A stretch of DNA of 64,000 nucleotides from Paenibacillus sp. PL2-23 (GCF_040834005.1 NZ_CP162129.1:3186001-3250000); one strand, 5' to 3'; positions 51,312 to 62,344 are shown, numbered from the stretch's first letter. The notes: generated by a model not told the origin, from the letters alone. A program made the numbers and translations.

Positions 51312-52697
51312 TCAGAACGGGAACTTCATATTGCGTCCCAGCATGCCTTTCATGCCCTTGAGGCCCTTCTTGCCCTTGGGTCCCTTCGGTCCCATCATGG
51401 AGGAGAACTGCTTCATCATCTTGCGCATATCGTCGAACTGCTTGATCAGACGATTCACTTCCACGATGGTTGTGCCGCTGCCAGCCGCGACGCGCTTGCG
51501 CCGGCTATGGTTCAGCAGCTCCGGCTTCTGCTTCTCTTCCTTCGTCATGGAGCGAACAATCGCTTCAATCCGGCCAAGCTGCTTCTCGTCGACCTTCAGA
51601 TCCTTCATGCCGCCCTTCATCTTGTTCATGCCGGGCAGCATATCCATAATCTGATCCAGCGGTCCCAGCTTGCGAACCTGCTCCATCTGTTCCAGGAAAT
51701 CGTCGAACGTGAACTCTGCCGTACGCATCTTGCGCTCCATCTCGGCAGCCTTGTCCGCGTCAATGCCGGCCTGCGCCTTCTCGATCAGGGACAGCATATC
51801 GCCCATGCCGAGAATACGGGACGCCATCCGCTCCGGATGGAACGGCTCCAGCGAGTCGATCTTCTCGCCCATAGCCGCGAACTTGATCGGCCGGCCCGTC
51901 ACAGCCTTGACGGAAAGCGCCGCACCGCCGCGAGTGTCGCCGTCCAGCTTCGTCAGCACGACGCCCGACAGCTCCAGCTGCTCATGGAAGCTTTGCGCCA
52001 CATTCACGGCGTCCTGCCCCGTCATCGCGTCGACAACGAGGAGCACCTCATCCGGCTTCACGTTCGCATGAATCTGCTTCAGCTCTTCCATCAGCTCTTC
52101 GTCGATGTGCAGACGTCCCGCCGTATCGAAGATGACGTAATCATTGCCGTTATCCTTGGCGTGCTGCAGGCCCTGCTTGGCAATATCGACCGGCGAGGCC
52201 TGATCGCCAAGCGAGAATACCGGAGCGCCAATCTGCTCGCCCAGCACCTGGAGCTGCTTAATCGCAGCGGGACGATAGATGTCGCACGCAACAAGCAATG
52301 GCTTGTGCTTATCCTTCTGGAGCAGCTTCGCCAGCTTGCCGGAGGTCGTTGTTTTGCCCGCGCCCTGCAAGCCGACCATCATAATAACCGTTGGAGGCTT
52401 GTTCGCTTTGGCAAGCTTGGATTGGGTGCCGCCCATCAACGCGGTTAATTCCTTATTGACGATGTCGATAATAACCATGCCGGGAGTGAAGCTCTTCGAC
52501 ACATCCAGCCCGACAGCCTGCTCCTTCACTTTGGCGATAAAATCCTTGACGACTTTAAAGTTAACGTCGGCCTCCAGGAGCGCCAGGCGAACCTCACGCA
52601 TCGCATCGTTGACATCGTCTTCCGATACCTTGCCTTTGCCTCTCAGCTTGCTGAATACATTCTGCAGGCGATTGCTTAAGCTTTCAAATGCTGCCAT
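51312..52697 (-). CDS. ffh: Signal recognition particle protein Ffh
   Basis: Ffh binds signal sequences and, with 4.5S RNA and FtsY, delivers nascent membrane proteins. The 461-residue protein has the N domain, G domain ([36 protein letters not shown]) and a Met-rich M domain ([24 protein letters not shown]). The C-terminus is Gly/Lys/Met-rich. It overlaps ylxM by 22 bases, so the pair is cotranslated. Confidence 0.97.
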   Translation of the reverse strand: MAAFESLSNRLQNVFSKLRGKGKVSEDDVNDAMREVRLALLEADVNFKVVKDFIAKVKEQAVGLDVSKSFTPGMVIIDIVNKELTALMGGTQSKLAKANKPPTVIMMVGLQGAGKTTTSGKLAKLLQKDKHKPLLVACDIYRPAAIKQLQVLGEQIGAPVFSLGDQASPVDIAKQGLQHAKDNGNDYVIFDTAGRLHIDEELMEELKQIHANVKPDEVLLVVDAMTGQDAVNVAQSFHEQLELSGVVLTKLDGDTRGGAALSVKAVTGRPIKFAAMGEKIDSLEPFHPERMASRILGMGDMLSLIEKAQAGIDADKAAEMERKMRTAEFTFDDFLEQMEQVRKLGPLDQIMDMLPGMNKMKGGMKDLKVDEKQLGRIEAIVRSMTKEEKQKPELLNHSRRKRVAAGSGTTIVEVNRLIKQFDDMRKMMKQFSSMMGPKGPKGKKGLKGMKGMLGRNMKFPF

Positions 52698-53086
52698 GAA
52701 TCCTCGCCTCCTTCCCTTGCCGTGCCTTCTGCCGTTCGGAATGCTCCGACGGCTTCTATAAGGGACCGTTTGTCCCCGTCATTCATCACGATGGCCTCGA
52801 TCTGCCCCTCAAGCTGATCAGCCAGACGAAGCAGTCGCTCGTGCTTGGCCAGAAGAGACAGCTTCTCTTCATAGCTCTCCAGCGCAACCTCCGTCCGCCT
52901 GATATTGTCATAGACGGCTTGCCGGCTGATGCCGAACTCCGAGGCAATTTCGCCAAGCGAAAAATCATCGTGATAATAATAAGTAAGTATGGTGCGCTGC
53001 TTCTCAGTCAGCAGACTTTCGTAGAAGTCGAACAGCAAGTTGATTCTCGTTGTTCGGGCCAAGGCATCCGGTGCGGCTTCTTTCAA
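52676..53086 (-). CDS. ylxM: SRP-associated HTH protein YlxM
   Basis: YlxM is a small sigma-factor-like helix–turn–helix protein encoded with ffh in Firmicutes and reported to associate with the SRP. The 136-residue protein has the core [35 protein letters not shown], then [14 protein letters not shown]. The TTG at 53086 has AAGGAGG eight bases upstream; a GTG six codons earlier overlaps that site. A strong promoter lies about 70 bases upstream. Confidence 0.92.
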   Translation of the reverse strand: MKEAAPDALARTTRINLLFDFYESLLTEKQRTILTYYYHDDFSLGEIASEFGISRQAVYDNIRRTEVALESYEEKLSLLAKHERLLRLADQLEGQIEAIVMNDGDKRSLIEAVGAFRTAEGTAREGGEDSWQHLKA

Positions 53087-53156
53087 CGCTCCCGCCTCCT
53101 TCACGTCTCTTCTACATCAAGCTAAATGCACTGCGGCACTTCATGCAACGTCTCTT

Positions 53157-53185
53157 ATCATACAGGATGACAATTGCCCTGTCAA
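53157..53185 (-). promoter_or_regulatory. Sigma-A promoter of ylxM–ffh
   Basis: TTGACA (six of six) and TATGAT (five of six) are separated by exactly 17 bases on the minus strand. The predicted start is near 53150. This is the best promoter in the window. Confidence 0.85.
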
Positions 53186-53281
53186 GCAATTAACCTTGTC
53201 AGCTGCCAAGGAAGCATGAAGCAGGCTTCCTGACTGCGAGACGAGTGTCAACGAGTCTCCGCTTATTCCGACAGTTTCCGC

Positions 53282-54283
53282 CTATGCGGATGGCTCCTGC
53301 TCCTCCGCCTTGCTGATCAGTCCGGCGAACAACGCGTGTACGAATTGCTCCGAATCGAACGTCTGCAGATCGCCCATCTTCTCCCCGAGGCCAACAAGCT
53401 TAACGGGCAGGTTCAGCTCGTTGCGGATCGCCACAACAATGCCGCCCTTGGCCGTTCCGTCGAGTTTCGTGAGAACAAGCCCAGTCACGCCGCTTTTTTC
53501 GCCGAACAGCTTGGCCTGGCTCAGCGCGTTCTGGCCGGTCGTCGCGTCAAGCACAAGCAGCACCTCGTGAGGCGCCTCCGGCAGCTCCCGCTGAATGACC
53601 CGGAAAATTTTGTTCAGCTCTTCCATCAGGTTCGTCTTATTCTGAAGACGGCCGGCGGTGTCGCATAGAAGCACGTCTACCTTGCGCTGCTTCGCCGCTT
53701 GCACGGCGTCGAACATGACGGCTGCGGGATCGGCGCCTGACGATTGCTTGATCACATCAACGCCAACTCGCTGGCCCCATACCTCCAGCTGCTCGATTGC
53801 CCCCGCGCGGAACGTGTCGCCTGCGGCGAGCAGCACCGACTTCCCTTCGCTCTTGAACTTATGCGCCAGCTTGCCGATTGTCGTTGTTTTGCCAACACCA
53901 TTGACGCCAACGAATAGAATCACCGTAATTTGCCCTTCGGGCGCCATGCGCAGCTCCGCATGATCATCGCCTCGCAGCAGGCCGATCAGCTTCTCGGACA
54001 GGACAGGCTGCAGCTCCGCCGCGTCCTCAATCTTCCGTTTCTTCACCTCGACGCGCAGCTCGTCGATCAATCCCATGACCGTATTCACGCCCACATCGGC
54101 ACCGATCAATATTTCTTCCAGCTCTTCATAGAACTCCTCGTCGATCTTCTTCCGGCGAGTAATCAGCTCCTCGACCTTCTCCACGAACGCCGTACGCGTC
54201 TTGGTCAATCCTTCCTTGAATACGTTGGTGACGGATTCCGTCTTCGCCGCAATGCTTTCCTTCAGCTTCTTAAAAAAACTCAT
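53282..54283 (-). CDS. ftsY: SRP receptor FtsY
   Basis: FtsY is the membrane-associated GTPase that docks the SRP. The 333-residue protein has a short basic N-terminus (MSFFKKLKESIAAKTES) and the NG domain: GVNGVGKTTTIGKLAHKF, DTAGRLQNK and TKLDGTAKGG. The long acidic domain of the E. coli protein is absent, as usual for Firmicutes. It follows smc by 52 bases. Confidence 0.97.
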   Translation of the reverse strand: MSFFKKLKESIAAKTESVTNVFKEGLTKTRTAFVEKVEELITRRKKIDEEFYEELEEILIGADVGVNTVMGLIDELRVEVKKRKIEDAAELQPVLSEKLIGLLRGDDHAELRMAPEGQITVILFVGVNGVGKTTTIGKLAHKFKSEGKSVLLAAGDTFRAGAIEQLEVWGQRVGVDVIKQSSGADPAAVMFDAVQAAKQRKVDVLLCDTAGRLQNKTNLMEELNKIFRVIQRELPEAPHEVLLVLDATTGQNALSQAKLFGEKSGVTGLVLTKLDGTAKGGIVVAIRNELNLPVKLVGLGEKMGDLQTFDSEQFVHALFAGLISKAEEQEPSA

Positions 54284-54335
54284 GCCTGTCGTTCCTCCAT
54301 CCTGAACATCCTGACAACGTCACATGTTATTCCAA

Positions 54336-57300
54336 CTAAGCCGATACCGGCTCTTCCTCTTCCAGCCGCACCGACACAAGCTTCGATACGCCGCCTTCCT
54401 CCATCGTAACGCCATATAGGACATCCGCTTCTTCCATAGTGCCTTTGCGGTGAGTAACGACGATGAACTGGGTCAGGTCGGAGAACTCACGCAAATATTG
54501 CGCAAAGCGCGATACGTTGGCTTCGTCCAGCGCGGCCTCGACCTCGTCCAGCACGCAGAACGGAACCGGCTTCACCTGCAGAATCGCGAACAACAGCGCG
54601 ATTGCGGTCAAAGCGCGCTCGCCGCCCGAAAGCAGCTGCAGGTTCTGCAGCTTCTTGCCCGGTGGCTGCGCGACAATATCAATGCCCGTATCCAGCACGC
54701 GATCCGGCTCCACCAGTATGAGATCCGCGCGGCCTCCGCCGAACAGCTTCGCGAACACAACGACGAAGTGGCCGCGTATCGCTTCGAAGGTGGTACGGAA
54801 CCGCTTGGACATCTCATCGTCCATCTCTTTGATGACCTGGTACAGCGCCGTTTTCGCTTCGATAAGATCGTTTTTCTGCTCTGACAGGAAGTCGTAACGT
54901 TCCTTGACGCGCTCATATTCCTCAATGGCGCCAAGGTTCACCTCGCCCAGCGCGGTGATTTGGCGCTTCAGATCGCGTACTTCATTCTGCGCGCCGACAA
55001 CATCCTCGGGTACAGGGTATTGCTCCTTCGCAAGCTCGAAGCTGAGCTCATACTCCTCGCTCAGCTTGCGCAATAGGTTGTCAAGCTCCACATCCTGGCG
55101 ATTGACCGCAATTTCTGTGCTGCGCAATTGGTCCTCAATAGCCCGCAGCTGCGCGCGCTGCTCCTTGGTCTCGCTTTCGCCCTGCTCCAGCTCGGCAATT
55201 CGCTGCGCTCTCGCGGCGCGCTTCAGATCGGTCCCCTCCGCGCAGCTCGCCTTCTTAATCCGCAGATGGTTCAGCTGCTCGATCTGAGCGATCGTCTCGT
55301 CGGCGTGACGGGCGATTTCCTCCTCCTGCTGCGCGTACAGCGACCGCAGATTCGCAAGCTCGCCCTTCGCTCTCTGAATGTCCGAGCGGACGCGGGCGGC
55401 CTGATCCTCGAAGCTCAGCTTCTCTTGATCCGTCTTGGCGACGGCAATCTTCAGATCCGTCAGCTGGCCTTGCAGCTCCTCCTTGGCGGACTCGCTTGCC
55501 TTGCGGCGCTCCTCTGCCAGCCGGATCGCCTCCTGAAGCCTCGCCTCATCCAGCGTTAGCTGCTGGAGACGCTGCTCCGCCGCGGCTGCGGCTTGAGCAA
55601 TTTGCTCCTGCTCCTGCGTCTGCGAGCTCCGCTCCGAGACGGACAGCTCATTCTGCTCCGCCAGCAGCCTGGCCTCCGACTGAAGCTGCTGCTGCTCCGC
55701 GCGAATGCCCTGCTCCCGGATTCGGCACTGCTCCGCGTGCCCGCGAAGCTCCTCCATATTTTGCGAGCGGATGGAATGCTCCTTCCGCAAATCGCTCAGC
55801 TTGCTCAACAGCCCATCCAAGGTTGCCCTTGCTTCCTTGATTTCCTGATCCAGTGCCTCGATCTGACGGCTGCGGCCAAGCAGGCTTGCGCCTTTCTTCT
55901 GCAGGCTGCCCCCCGTCATGGAGCCGCCGGCGTTCACAACGTCGCCTTCCAGGGTGACCACACGGTAGCGATATTGGCAGCGCGAGGCGATGCGATTCGC
56001 CTGCTCCAACGTCTCCGCCAGCAGGACGTTGCCCAGCAGGTTGTTGATGATGGCCTGATACCGCTCGTCGCATTGGACCAGCTCGGACGCGACGCCGACA
56101 AAGCCTTCAACAGCCGCGATGGAACGTTTGTCGTTCTCCGGCACCATACGTCCGCGGATTACATCCAGCGGGAGGAACGTGGCTCGGCCCAGCTGACGCT
56201 GCTTCAGGAACGCAATGGCGTTCCTCGCCGTCCGCTCGTCCTCCATGACAATATGCTGCAGCGCCCCGCCCAGCGCCGTCTCGACCGCAATCTCAATACG
56301 CTGCGGCACCCGCACCAGCTCGGCAACCGCGCCATGAACGCCGTCAATGCCGCCTGAGGAGCGTCGCGCCGCCTTCAGCACTTCCTTGACGCCCTGCATG
56401 AATCCGTCCAGCGCGTCCTGCATTTCCTTCATCGTGTCGCGCCTGGAGATATGGCTGTCCAGACGCTGCTCCCACTTGCGGATCAGCGTCAGCACCTCAT
56501 CGATCCCCGCGGCAAGCGACTTGACCGACTCCGATTGCTCCAGCATGTTGTTCCTTGTCTTCTCCAGCAGCTCCAGCGTCGAAGCCAAATCCAGCTCAAG
56601 CGACTTGCGGCGCTCGTCCAGCTTCGCCTTCTGCTCGGTCCACTTGGATTCGTCTTCGCTTAAGCGCTCCATGCGACGCTGCAGCGTCTCCTTCTGCTGC
56701 GCCGCATACCGAATTTCGTTGCGGTGCTGCGCCATTGCGCTCAGCACGTCGAGCAGCTCGCCCTTCAGACGCTCCTCCGCGTCGACTACCGCTCCGCCCG
56801 CCACGCCGATCAGATTGACTTCCTCCGCAGCCAGCTTCGTGCGAAGCTCCGCCAGATCCGCCTCCAAAGCCGCCGCGCGGCTTCGGAATTCCGCTTCATC
56901 CTTCGTCAGGGAAGCGATCCTCGCGTCTTGGGCGGCGATGGACTCCTCCAGCTGCTTCTTGTTCTGCTCCAGGTTCCGCTTCCGCTCCTTCAGCACCTCG
57001 CCGTAGCCTTCGCATTTCTCTACGTCCTCGCTAATTTGAAGCATGGCTTCGTGGAGCTCATCCAGCGCCTGCTCGATATCTCTCAGCTGAAGGCGATCCT
57101 GCTCCAGATGCGCGTCATGCTTGGAGACAATCGTAGAGAGCTGAAGCTGCTCAGCCGTCAGCTTGTCCAGCTTGTCCTTCGCTTCGGACCAAGACTGATG
57201 CACAGTCTCAATATTATGTACGTACATCGAGATTTCTTTAGTTTTGAGCGTTTCCTTCAGTGCTTTGAAGTGAATCGCCTTCTCCGATTGCTTCTGGAGA

Positions 57301-57911
57301 GGACCAACCTGATCCTCCAGCTCCATCACAAGATCGTGAATGCGGAGCAAATTCTGCTCGGTCTCATCCAGCTTCTTCTGCGCCTCTCGCTTGCGAGACT
57401 TATATTTCACAATGCCGGAGGCTTCCTCGAATATGCCCCTGCGATCCTCGGATCGCGTGCTCAAAATCTCCTCGATTCGTCCCTGGCCGATAATGGAATA
57501 GGCTTCCTTGCCGATGCCAGTATCCATGAACAGCTCCGTTATATCCTTCAAGCGGCAAGGCTGCTTGTTGATCATATACTCGCTGTCGCCGCTGCGGTGC
57601 ACTCGTCTCGTAACCGTCACTTCATTATATTCGAGCGGCAGCGCGCCGTCCGAATTGTCCAGCGTAAGGGACACTTCTCCATAGTTGACCGCTTTACGAG
57701 CATCGCTGCCCGCAAATATAATATCCTCCATCTTGCCCCCGCGAAGGCTCTTGGCGCTTTGCTCGCCGAGAACCCAACGAATGCCGTCGGATATATTGCT
57801 TTTCCCCGAACCGTTCGGGCCGACCACCGCCGTTATACCGTTTACAAACTCCAATTCGGTTTTGTCGGCGAAGGATTTGAAGCCTGCTAATTCAATCCTC
57901 TTCAAAAACAT
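54336..57911 (-). CDS. smc: Chromosome segregation protein SMC
   Basis: SMC with ScpA and ScpB compacts and segregates chromosomes. The 1191-residue protein has Walker A GPNGSGKSNI (about 31–40), a long first coiled coil, a hinge near 515–650 (GVKEVLKAARRSSGGIDGVHGAVAELV at its start), a second coiled coil, the signature LLSGGERALTAIALL and Walker B FCVLDEVEAALDEANV. The length is typical. An extended -10 promoter lies just upstream, and a terminator separates it from rnc. Confidence 0.98.
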   Translation of the reverse strand: MFLKRIELAGFKSFADKTELEFVNGITAVVGPNGSGKSNISDGIRWVLGEQSAKSLRGGKMEDIIFAGSDARKAVNYGEVSLTLDNSDGALPLEYNEVTVTRRVHRSGDSEYMINKQPCRLKDITELFMDTGIGKEAYSIIGQGRIEEILSTRSEDRRGIFEEASGIVKYKSRKREAQKKLDETEQNLLRIHDLVMELEDQVGPLQKQSEKAIHFKALKETLKTKEISMYVHNIETVHQSWSEAKDKLDKLTAEQLQLSTIVSKHDAHLEQDRLQLRDIEQALDELHEAMLQISEDVEKCEGYGEVLKERKRNLEQNKKQLEESIAAQDARIASLTKDEAEFRSRAAALEADLAELRTKLAAEEVNLIGVAGGAVVDAEERLKGELLDVLSAMAQHRNEIRYAAQQKETLQRRMERLSEDESKWTEQKAKLDERRKSLELDLASTLELLEKTRNNMLEQSESVKSLAAGIDEVLTLIRKWEQRLDSHISRRDTMKEMQDALDGFMQGVKEVLKAARRSSGGIDGVHGAVAELVRVPQRIEIAVETALGGALQHIVMEDERTARNAIAFLKQRQLGRATFLPLDVIRGRMVPENDKRSIAAVEGFVGVASELVQCDERYQAIINNLLGNVLLAETLEQANRIASRCQYRYRVVTLEGDVVNAGGSMTGGSLQKKGASLLGRSRQIEALDQEIKEARATLDGLLSKLSDLRKEHSIRSQNMEELRGHAEQCRIREQGIRAEQQQLQSEARLLAEQNELSVSERSSQTQEQEQIAQAAAAAEQRLQQLTLDEARLQEAIRLAEERRKASESAKEELQGQLTDLKIAVAKTDQEKLSFEDQAARVRSDIQRAKGELANLRSLYAQQEEEIARHADETIAQIEQLNHLRIKKASCAEGTDLKRAARAQRIAELEQGESETKEQRAQLRAIEDQLRSTEIAVNRQDVELDNLLRKLSEEYELSFELAKEQYPVPEDVVGAQNEVRDLKRQITALGEVNLGAIEEYERVKERYDFLSEQKNDLIEAKTALYQVIKEMDDEMSKRFRTTFEAIRGHFVVVFAKLFGGGRADLILVEPDRVLDTGIDIVAQPPGKKLQNLQLLSGGERALTAIALLFAILQVKPVPFCVLDEVEAALDEANVSRFAQYLREFSDLTQFIVVTHRKGTMEEADVLYGVTMEEGGVSKLVSVRLEEEEPVSA

Positions 57912-57935
57912 AGTTTGGCTTTCACCTCACCCTCC

Positions 57936-57944
57936 ATTGTATCA
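57936..57944 (-). promoter_or_regulatory. Extended -10 promoter of smc
   Basis: The minus strand reads TGA-TACAAT (TG extension and five of six -10 bases) about 25 bases before the smc start. No good -35 is seen. It explains how smc is transcribed after the rnc terminator. Confidence 0.5.
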
Positions 57945-58042
57945 TAATATCCTGGATTACGATAAACTTTTCAGCAGCCTGCAAGCCTACGCATCGCCTT
58001 GTTTAACCGTTCCCTGCAAGAGCCCGCCCCGTCCTAATATGA

Positions 58043-58084
58043 CAAAAATCCCTCCCACCGATATATACGGTCGAAAGGGATTTT
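58043..58084 (-). terminator. Terminator after rnc
   Basis: AAAATCCCT pairs with AGGGATTTT, with an inner CCG/CGG stem, and the minus strand continues in T residues. It lies 54 bases after the rnc stop. Confidence 0.8.
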
Positions 58085-58137
58085 CATAGGAATAAGCCTG
58101 GACGATTGGACTGGCGTAAACGCATCGTTGTCATCGC

Positions 58138-58842
58138 TTATTTGTCCTGGGACAGCAGATTCCAGGCTTCGGCCGCGGCCCGCTGCTCCGCTTCCTTCTT
58201 CGTGCGGCCAGCACCTCTGCCGTAACAGCGTTCAGCCCCCAGGAACACTTCCACAATAAACTCGCGGTCGTGAGCCGGTCCGCGCTCTTCAAGCACGCGA
58301 TATTCCACGGGACCCAGTCCGTGATGCTGAGCCTTCTCCTGAAGCTTCGACTTGGCATCCTTCATCAGCAGGCCGAAATCATTGGACTCAATGAACGGGA
58401 ACATGTGCTCCTCCAGGAACACTCTGGTCCGATCAATACCGGCATCCAGGAAGATCGCTCCGACAAAGGATTCGAACAAATCAGCCAGCAGCGCTTGTCG
58501 ATAGCGTCCGCCAAGCTGCTCCTCCCCGCGTCCCAGCAGCACATGCTTGCCAAGCTCCAGACGCTCCGCGAAATAAGCCAGCGAAGGCTCACAGACGACC
58601 GATGCCCGCATGCGGGTCAGCTCGCCTTCCGGCCGCTTGGGATACGTCGCGAACAGATACTCTGATACAAGCAGCTGCAGAACGGCATCGCCTAGAAACT
58701 CCAGACGCTCATTATCCTGAACGGAGCCGCGTTTGTGCTCGTTGACGTAGGACGTATGGGTAAATGCCTGTCTCAGCAGCTTCGTGCGTTTGAAACTGAG
58801 CTGCAGCTTCTGCTGCAGCTCCTCAAAGTGTTCATGCTTCAT
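58138..58842 (-). CDS. rnc: Ribonuclease III
   Basis: RNase III cuts double-stranded RNA in rRNA maturation and mRNA turnover. The 234-residue protein has the signature [16 protein letters not shown] with catalytic Glu and Asp, [14 protein letters not shown] with the second acidic cluster, and a C-terminal dsRNA-binding domain ([38 protein letters not shown]). It overlaps fabF by 11 bases. Confidence 0.97.
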   Translation of the reverse strand: MKHEHFEELQQKLQLSFKRTKLLRQAFTHTSYVNEHKRGSVQDNERLEFLGDAVLQLLVSEYLFATYPKRPEGELTRMRASVVCEPSLAYFAERLELGKHVLLGRGEEQLGGRYRQALLADLFESFVGAIFLDAGIDRTRVFLEEHMFPFIESNDFGLLMKDAKSKLQEKAQHHGLGPVEYRVLEERGPAHDREFIVEVFLGAERCYGRGAGRTKKEAEQRAAAEAWNLLSQDK

Positions 58843-60073
58843 ATGCCTTCATCACGATCGTCGCGTTGTGGCCGCCGAATCCGAAGGAGTTGGACAAGGC
58901 CACTTTCACGTCGGCTTTGCGGGCGATGTTCGGAACGTAATCCAGGTCAAGCTCAGGATCTTGATTGTCCAAGTTGATGGTTGGAGCGATAATGCCCTCC
59001 TTAAGCGTCAGGCCAAGAATAACAGCCTCCACGCCGCCGGCGGCTCCCAGCAGATGCCCCGTCATCGACTTGGTAGAGCTGACAGCCAGCTTGTAGGCGT
59101 GATCGCCGAACGTCTTTTTGATCGCTGTCGTCTCCGACTTGTCCCCGACCGGAGTTGACGTACCGTGAGCATTGATATAGTCGATATCGGACGGCTCGAT
59201 GCCTGCGTCTCGAATCGCCTTCGCCATGCAGCGCGCAGCGCCGTCGGGATCCGGCTCCGTCATATGGTGAGCGTCTCCGCTCATGCCGTAGCCGATGACC
59301 TCAGCATAGATGCGAGCGCCGCGCGCTTGCGCGTGCTCCAGCGATTCCAGCACGAGCACGCCCGAGCCTTCGCCCATTATAAAGCCATCGCGGTCGATAT
59401 CGAATGGCCGGCTCGCTTTCTCCGGCTCCTCGTTGCGCGTGGACATCGCTCGCATGGAGCAGAAGCCCGCCATGCCCGTCGGACGGATGGTTGCCTCGGC
59501 ACCGCCTGCGATCATAACGTCCGCGTCGCCGCGTTGAATCATTTTGAAGGAGTCGCCAATGGAATGCGTGCCCGTCGCGCAAGCCGTCACAGCCGTGCTG
59601 TTAGGGCCTTTGGCGCCGGTCAGCATCGACACTTGGCCGGATGCCATATTCGCGATCATCATGGGAATAAAAAACGGACTGACGCGCTTTGGACCCTTCT
59701 CCAGCAGCACATTGTGCTGATCCTCCCAGGTGCCAAGGCCGCCGATTCCGCTGCCGATCATAACGCCGACACGCTCCGGATCCGCGTTGGTGCCGATTGT
59801 CAGCCCCGCGTCCTCAACAGCAAGCTTGCTCGCGACAGCCGCGAACTGAACGAAGCGGTCCATCCGGCGCGCTTCTTTTTTATCCAAGCCGTAGTCCTCG
59901 GGATTAAAGTTCTTGATCTCCGCAGCAATCCTTGTCGGATACTCCGAGAAGTCGAAAGCTTCAATAACAGATACTCCAGACTTGCCTTCCAGCAGAGCCT
60001 GCCAGAATGCCTCCAGATTCGAGCCGAGCGAGGTCATAACCCCCATGCCCGTAACGACAACTCTATGTTTCAT
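58832..60073 (-). CDS. fabF: 3-oxoacyl-ACP synthase II
   Basis: FabF elongates acyl-ACP in fatty-acid synthesis. From the ATG at 60073 (GAGGTG six bases upstream) it has 413 residues and starts [17 protein letters not shown]. The catalytic Cys lies in TACATGTHS and the two His in [11 protein letters not shown] and [12 protein letters not shown]. The longer frame to 60130 is rejected. In Bacillus subtilis fabF sits elsewhere with fabHA; here it is in the plsX–acpP cluster. Confidence 0.97.
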   Translation of the reverse strand: MKHRVVVTGMGVMTSLGSNLEAFWQALLEGKSGVSVIEAFDFSEYPTRIAAEIKNFNPEDYGLDKKEARRMDRFVQFAAVASKLAVEDAGLTIGTNADPERVGVMIGSGIGGLGTWEDQHNVLLEKGPKRVSPFFIPMMIANMASGQVSMLTGAKGPNSTAVTACATGTHSIGDSFKMIQRGDADVMIAGGAEATIRPTGMAGFCSMRAMSTRNEEPEKASRPFDIDRDGFIMGEGSGVLVLESLEHAQARGARIYAEVIGYGMSGDAHHMTEPDPDGAARCMAKAIRDAGIEPSDIDYINAHGTSTPVGDKSETTAIKKTFGDHAYKLAVSSTKSMTGHLLGAAGGVEAVILGLTLKEGIIAPTINLDNQDPELDLDYVPNIARKADVKVALSNSFGFGGHNATIVMKAYEA

Positions 60074-60209
60074 AATCTTCACCTCAGCAGCTAGCGATAT
60101 GGAAGAATACGCATAGCGCCCTTCCTTCAATCTATATGTAATAGCGATTAAGCTCCATTAGTCGAGATCCACAAAAAAATGCCATCGTAAAAACGCTTAA
60201 CATGGAGAG

Positions 60210-60236
60210 AAGTCCCGTCTATTGCAGGCGGGACTT
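60210..60236 (-). other. Hairpin after acpP
   Basis: AAGTCCCG pairs perfectly with CGGGACTT over an 11-base loop, nine bases after the acpP stop. There is no T-run next to it. It may protect the abundant acpP mRNA or lower read-through into fabF. Confidence 0.55.
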
Positions 60237-60244
60237 GTCCATCC

Positions 60245-60478
60245 TTAGGTATGAGATTGTATGTAGGATACAACTTCTCCCACCGTCGTGATTTTCTCTG
60301 CATCTTCATCAGAGATTTCCATATCAAACTCGTCTTCCAGCTCCATGACCAATTCAACGACGTCAAGAGAGTCAGCTCCGAGGTCATCTTTGAAGGAAGC
60401 TTCAAGTGTTACTTCTGCTTCGTCTACGCCAAGGCGGTCGATGACAATACGTTTTACGCGATCTACTACTTCGGACAT
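60245..60478 (-). CDS. acpP: Acyl carrier protein
   Basis: AcpP carries growing acyl chains on a phosphopantetheine arm. The 77-residue acidic protein has the modified Ser37 in [23 protein letters not shown] lies eight bases before the ATG at 60478, so the longer frame to 60496 is rejected. It has its own promoter in front and a hairpin after it, consistent with its need for high expression. Confidence 0.97.
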   Translation of the reverse strand: MSEVVDRVKRIVIDRLGVDEAEVTLEASFKDDLGADSLDVVELVMELEDEFDMEISDEDAEKITTVGEVVSYIQSHT

Positions 60479-60499
60479 CCGGTTCACCTCCTCCACCGT

Positions 60500-60528
60500 A
60501 TTATACGAGAATTAATACCAAATTGCCA
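60500..60528 (-). promoter_or_regulatory. Sigma-A promoter of acpP
   Basis: TGGCAA (three of six) and a perfect TATAAT are separated by 17 bases on the minus strand. The predicted start is about 15 bases before the acpP start codon. Confidence 0.6.
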
Positions 60529-60568
60529 TCTTTACCTTACGAGATCAAACCACATGCTTCACGGCTTG

Positions 60569-61318
60569 CTACATGTACATGCCGCCGTCCACGTGGACCG
60601 TCTGGCCTGTCATATAGGCCGCTGCGTCAGACGCAAGGAACCGGACCGCGTTCGCGATGTCGGAAGCGTCGCCGAGACGCGCAAGCGGAATTTGGCCCGA
60701 CAGCGAAGCCTTCATATCGTCAGGCAGCTTGTCCGTCATATCCGTCTGGATGAAGCCAGGCGCTACGCAGTTGACCGTGATGCCGCGGGACGCCAGCTCG
60801 CGGGCGCTGGCTTTCGTCAGGCCGATAACGCCGGCTTTGGCGGCCACATAGTTGGCTTGGCCGGGATTGCCCAGCACGCCGACGACAGAGGAGATGTTGA
60901 TGATGCGGCCAGAGCGCTGCTTCATCATGGGACGGGTAACGGCTTTGATCCCGTTGAACACGCCCTTCAGATTCGTCTCGATGACCTGATCGAACTCCTC
61001 TTCCTTCATGCGCATGATTAAATTATCTCTTGTAATGCCTGCGTTATTCACCAGAATATCGACGGCGCCAAGTTGCTCGATTACATCCTTGACCATCGCC
61101 TCAAATTCGTCCGCCTTGCCTACATTGGCTTTGACAAGCACCGCACGGCGGCCAAGCGCCTCCACTGCAGCCGCCGTCTCCGCCGCCGCGGCTTCGCTTC
61201 CGGAATAATTGATCGCCACGTCAGCCCCCGCTTCCGCAAGCGAGATGGCGATAGCGCGTCCAATGCCGCGGGATGCGCCAGTGACGAGCGCTTTCTTGCC
61301 TTCCAGACTCGCAAACAT
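60569..61318 (-). CDS. fabG: 3-oxoacyl-ACP reductase
   Basis: FabG reduces 3-oxoacyl-ACP with NADPH. The 249-residue SDR protein has the cofactor motif [22 protein letters not shown] and the Ser-Tyr-Lys triad in [20 protein letters not shown]. It follows fabD by 27 bases, with AGGAGG upstream of the ATG. Confidence 0.97.
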   Translation of the reverse strand: MFASLEGKKALVTGASRGIGRAIAISLAEAGADVAINYSGSEAAAAETAAAVEALGRRAVLVKANVGKADEFEAMVKDVIEQLGAVDILVNNAGITRDNLIMRMKEEEFDQVIETNLKGVFNGIKAVTRPMMKQRSGRIINISSVVGVLGNPGQANYVAAKAGVIGLTKASARELASRGITVNCVAPGFIQTDMTDKLPDDMKASLSGQIPLARLGDASDIANAVRFLASDAAAYMTGQTVHVDGGMYM

Positions 61319-61345
61319 TGCCTTCCCCTCCTACCTTAGGTTAAC

Positions 61346-62275
61346 TTATTCCGCCTTCAGCGCTTCAAGCGCCGCGACGCTGTTCACCGAGATCACACGA
61401 ACGCTTCGGTCGATCTTCTTGATCAGACCAGCCAGCACCGTGCCTGAACCGATCTCGACGAATGTATCCACGCCCTGCCCGATCAGATAACGTACGCTAT
61501 CCTCCCACAGCACCGGTGAATACACCTGCTCCACGAGCAGCTCCCGAAGCTCGGACGCGCTTGTGGCTTCCTTGGCCGTAACATTCGCCACAACCGGAAC
61601 AGAAGCGTCCTGCCATGACGCCGTCGCCAGCGTGTCTGCCAGCTTCTCGGCAGCCGGCTTCATGAGCGAAGAATGGAAGGGACCGCTTACCTCAAGCGAT
61701 ATGACGCGCTTGGCTCCGATCTCCTTGCCTTGCTCGACGACCGCTTGCACGCCAGCAGCCGTGCCCGACACCACGATTTGGCCTGGACAATTCACATTCG
61801 CTAGCTCTACACCCGTACCATTCGCCGAGATCGACTCGCACAGGCTCGACAGCGCCTCGCGCTCCGCGCCCAGCACCGCCGCCATAGCCCCTTGCCCGCT
61901 TGGAACGGCTTGCTCCATATATTGGCCCCGCGCCCGAACAATGCGCACGGCGTCCTCGAAGGAGAGCGCTCCAGCTGCCACTAACGCGCTGTATTCGCCA
62001 AGACTGTGGCCCGCCACATAATCCGCTTGGAGACCACTCCCTTCCAGCAGCTTCAGGTAGGCAGCCGATACCGTGAGCAGCGCTGGCTGCGTGTTCGCCG
62101 TCTGCTTCAGCGCCTCCTCAGGCCCTTCAAATATAAGTGTTGTGAGATCGATGCCAAGTATGTGATTGGCCTGCTCGAACAGCTGTTTCACGCTGTCGGA
62201 TGCTTCATACGCGTCTTTGCCCATGCCCAGGGCCTGTGCCCCTTGACCGGGGAATACAAATGCCGTTTTTCCCAA
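61346..62275 (-). CDS. fabD: Malonyl-CoA:ACP transacylase
   Basis: FabD loads malonate onto ACP. The 309-residue protein starts MGKTAFVFPGQGAQ and has the nucleophile Ser in VAGHSLGEYSAL and His in EVSGPFHSSLM. The TTG at 62275 has GGGGAGGG seven bases upstream; the ATG at 62296 contains that site and is rejected. It lies between fabH and fabG. Confidence 0.95.
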   Translation of the reverse strand: MGKTAFVFPGQGAQALGMGKDAYEASDSVKQLFEQANHILGIDLTTLIFEGPEEALKQTANTQPALLTVSAAYLKLLEGSGLQADYVAGHSLGEYSALVAAGALSFEDAVRIVRARGQYMEQAVPSGQGAMAAVLGAEREALSSLCESISANGTGVELANVNCPGQIVVSGTAAGVQAVVEQGKEIGAKRVISLEVSGPFHSSLMKPAAEKLADTLATASWQDASVPVVANVTAKEATSASELRELLVEQVYSPVLWEDSVRYLIGQGVDTFVEIGSGTVLAGLIKKIDRSVRVISVNSVAALEALKAE

Positions 62276-62344
62276 CAAAGTTCCCTCCCCAAACATGTCC
62301 GATTCAGTCTCAACCTCGGATTTAACGGTTGAATGCTGGACCGG

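Noticed and set aside
53209-53230. Terminator after ftsY (GGAAGC/GCTTCC)
   Set aside because: The stem is only six pairs and lies upstream of the ylxM promoter beyond the ftsY stop, with no T-run on the minus strand.
56724-57890. 388-codon open frame on the plus strand
   Set aside because: It is antisense to the coiled coil of smc; Leu/Gln/Arg-rich shadow translation with no ribosome site.
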